NCBI GenBank assembly: GCA_023409975.1 | Contig: JAEYQO010000107.1 | Coordinates: forward strand, 1-5,446 | DNA: 5,446 nucleotides | Source of the DNA: Bacteroidota bacterium | Lineage (GTDB): Bacteria; Bacteroidota; Bacteroidia; Chitinophagales; Chitinophagaceae | Direction of reading: 5' to 3' | Shown here: piece by piece, positions 5,349 through 5,446 of the stretch | Layout: each line of letters opens with the position of its first letter | Numbering within the stretch: position 1 is the first letter of the stretch | Translations under genes and position numbers: made by a program | Notes under the pieces: generated by a model | Told to the model about the DNA's origin: nothing | Databases searched by the model: none | What the model saw: the letters and a program-made list of their open reading frames with translations, nothing else

Positions 5349-5446
5349 TTACCGCCTCATCAACTGGTAGTGCACCGGCACGCTACCCGCCTGTCCGATC
5401 ACCAGCAAATAGCTCCCGGAAGCCAGTCTGGTGGCAGGGATCGTCA
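5349..5446 (-). CDS. C-terminal end of a T9SS-secreted protein (partial, runs off the window)
   Basis: Only the last 31 codons and the TAA stop (5349-5351) lie in the window; the gene continues beyond base 5446. The residues include LASGSYLLVIGQAG and end HYQLMRR. This fits the final two strands of the T9SS type A sorting domain, where a (L/P)xSGxY(L/F)(L/V) strand is followed by a turn and a last strand with a basic end. The cargo domain is not visible, so the protein's function cannot be given. The stop lies 52 bp before the chosen ATG of the TerC-family gene, with no hairpin between them. Confidence 0.7.
   Translation of the reverse strand, partial: TIPATRLASGSYLLVIGQAGSVPVHYQLMRR

Overview
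The window looks like a piece of a Bacteroidota chromosome, most likely Chitinophaga-like (family Chitinophagaceae). This is inference. It rests on proteins with type IX secretion system (T9SS) C-terminal sorting tails, a porQ homologue (T9SS attachment machinery), no Shine-Dalgarno sequences in front of the genes, one exact match to the Bacteroidota -7 promoter element TAnnTTTG, and heptamer-periodic intergenic DNA.

Layout. Bases 1-265 hold no identifiable gene; 121-223 is a chain of degenerate 7-bp repeats. Two plus-strand genes 17 bp apart follow: a secreted six-bladed NHL-propeller protein (266-1579) and a very small secreted protein that is little more than a sorting tail (1597-2022). 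A perfect 16-bp inverted repeat (2048-2084) is the likely terminator. About 245 bp with no assignable function follow, then a second heptamer array (2330-2384) that runs into the stop codon of the next gene. The rest is on the minus strand, read right to left: the 3' end of a T9SS cargo gene (5349-5446, cut by the window edge), a TerC-family membrane protein, fabI (enoyl-ACP reductase), and porQ. The two transcription units converge around 2050-2380.

How the genes relate. porQ encodes an outer-membrane part of the machinery that attaches T9SS cargo to the cell surface. Three other genes here encode proteins with the tail that this system recognises. fabI (fatty-acid elongation) and the TerC protein (probable metal-ion transport) are housekeeping genes, and their gaps to neighbours (47 and 71 bp) allow co-transcription with porQ. 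The NHL and mini-cargo pair looks like an accessory module. It is partly AT-richer than the minus-strand genes, and heptamer arrays that share 14-bp and 11-bp strings in the same orientation lie on either side of it.

I see no clear novel enzymatic or defence system. The least explained items are the heptamer arrays and their bracketing of the module, the tail-only mini-cargo protein, a CDGC motif in one propeller blade, and the unassigned stretch 2085-2329.
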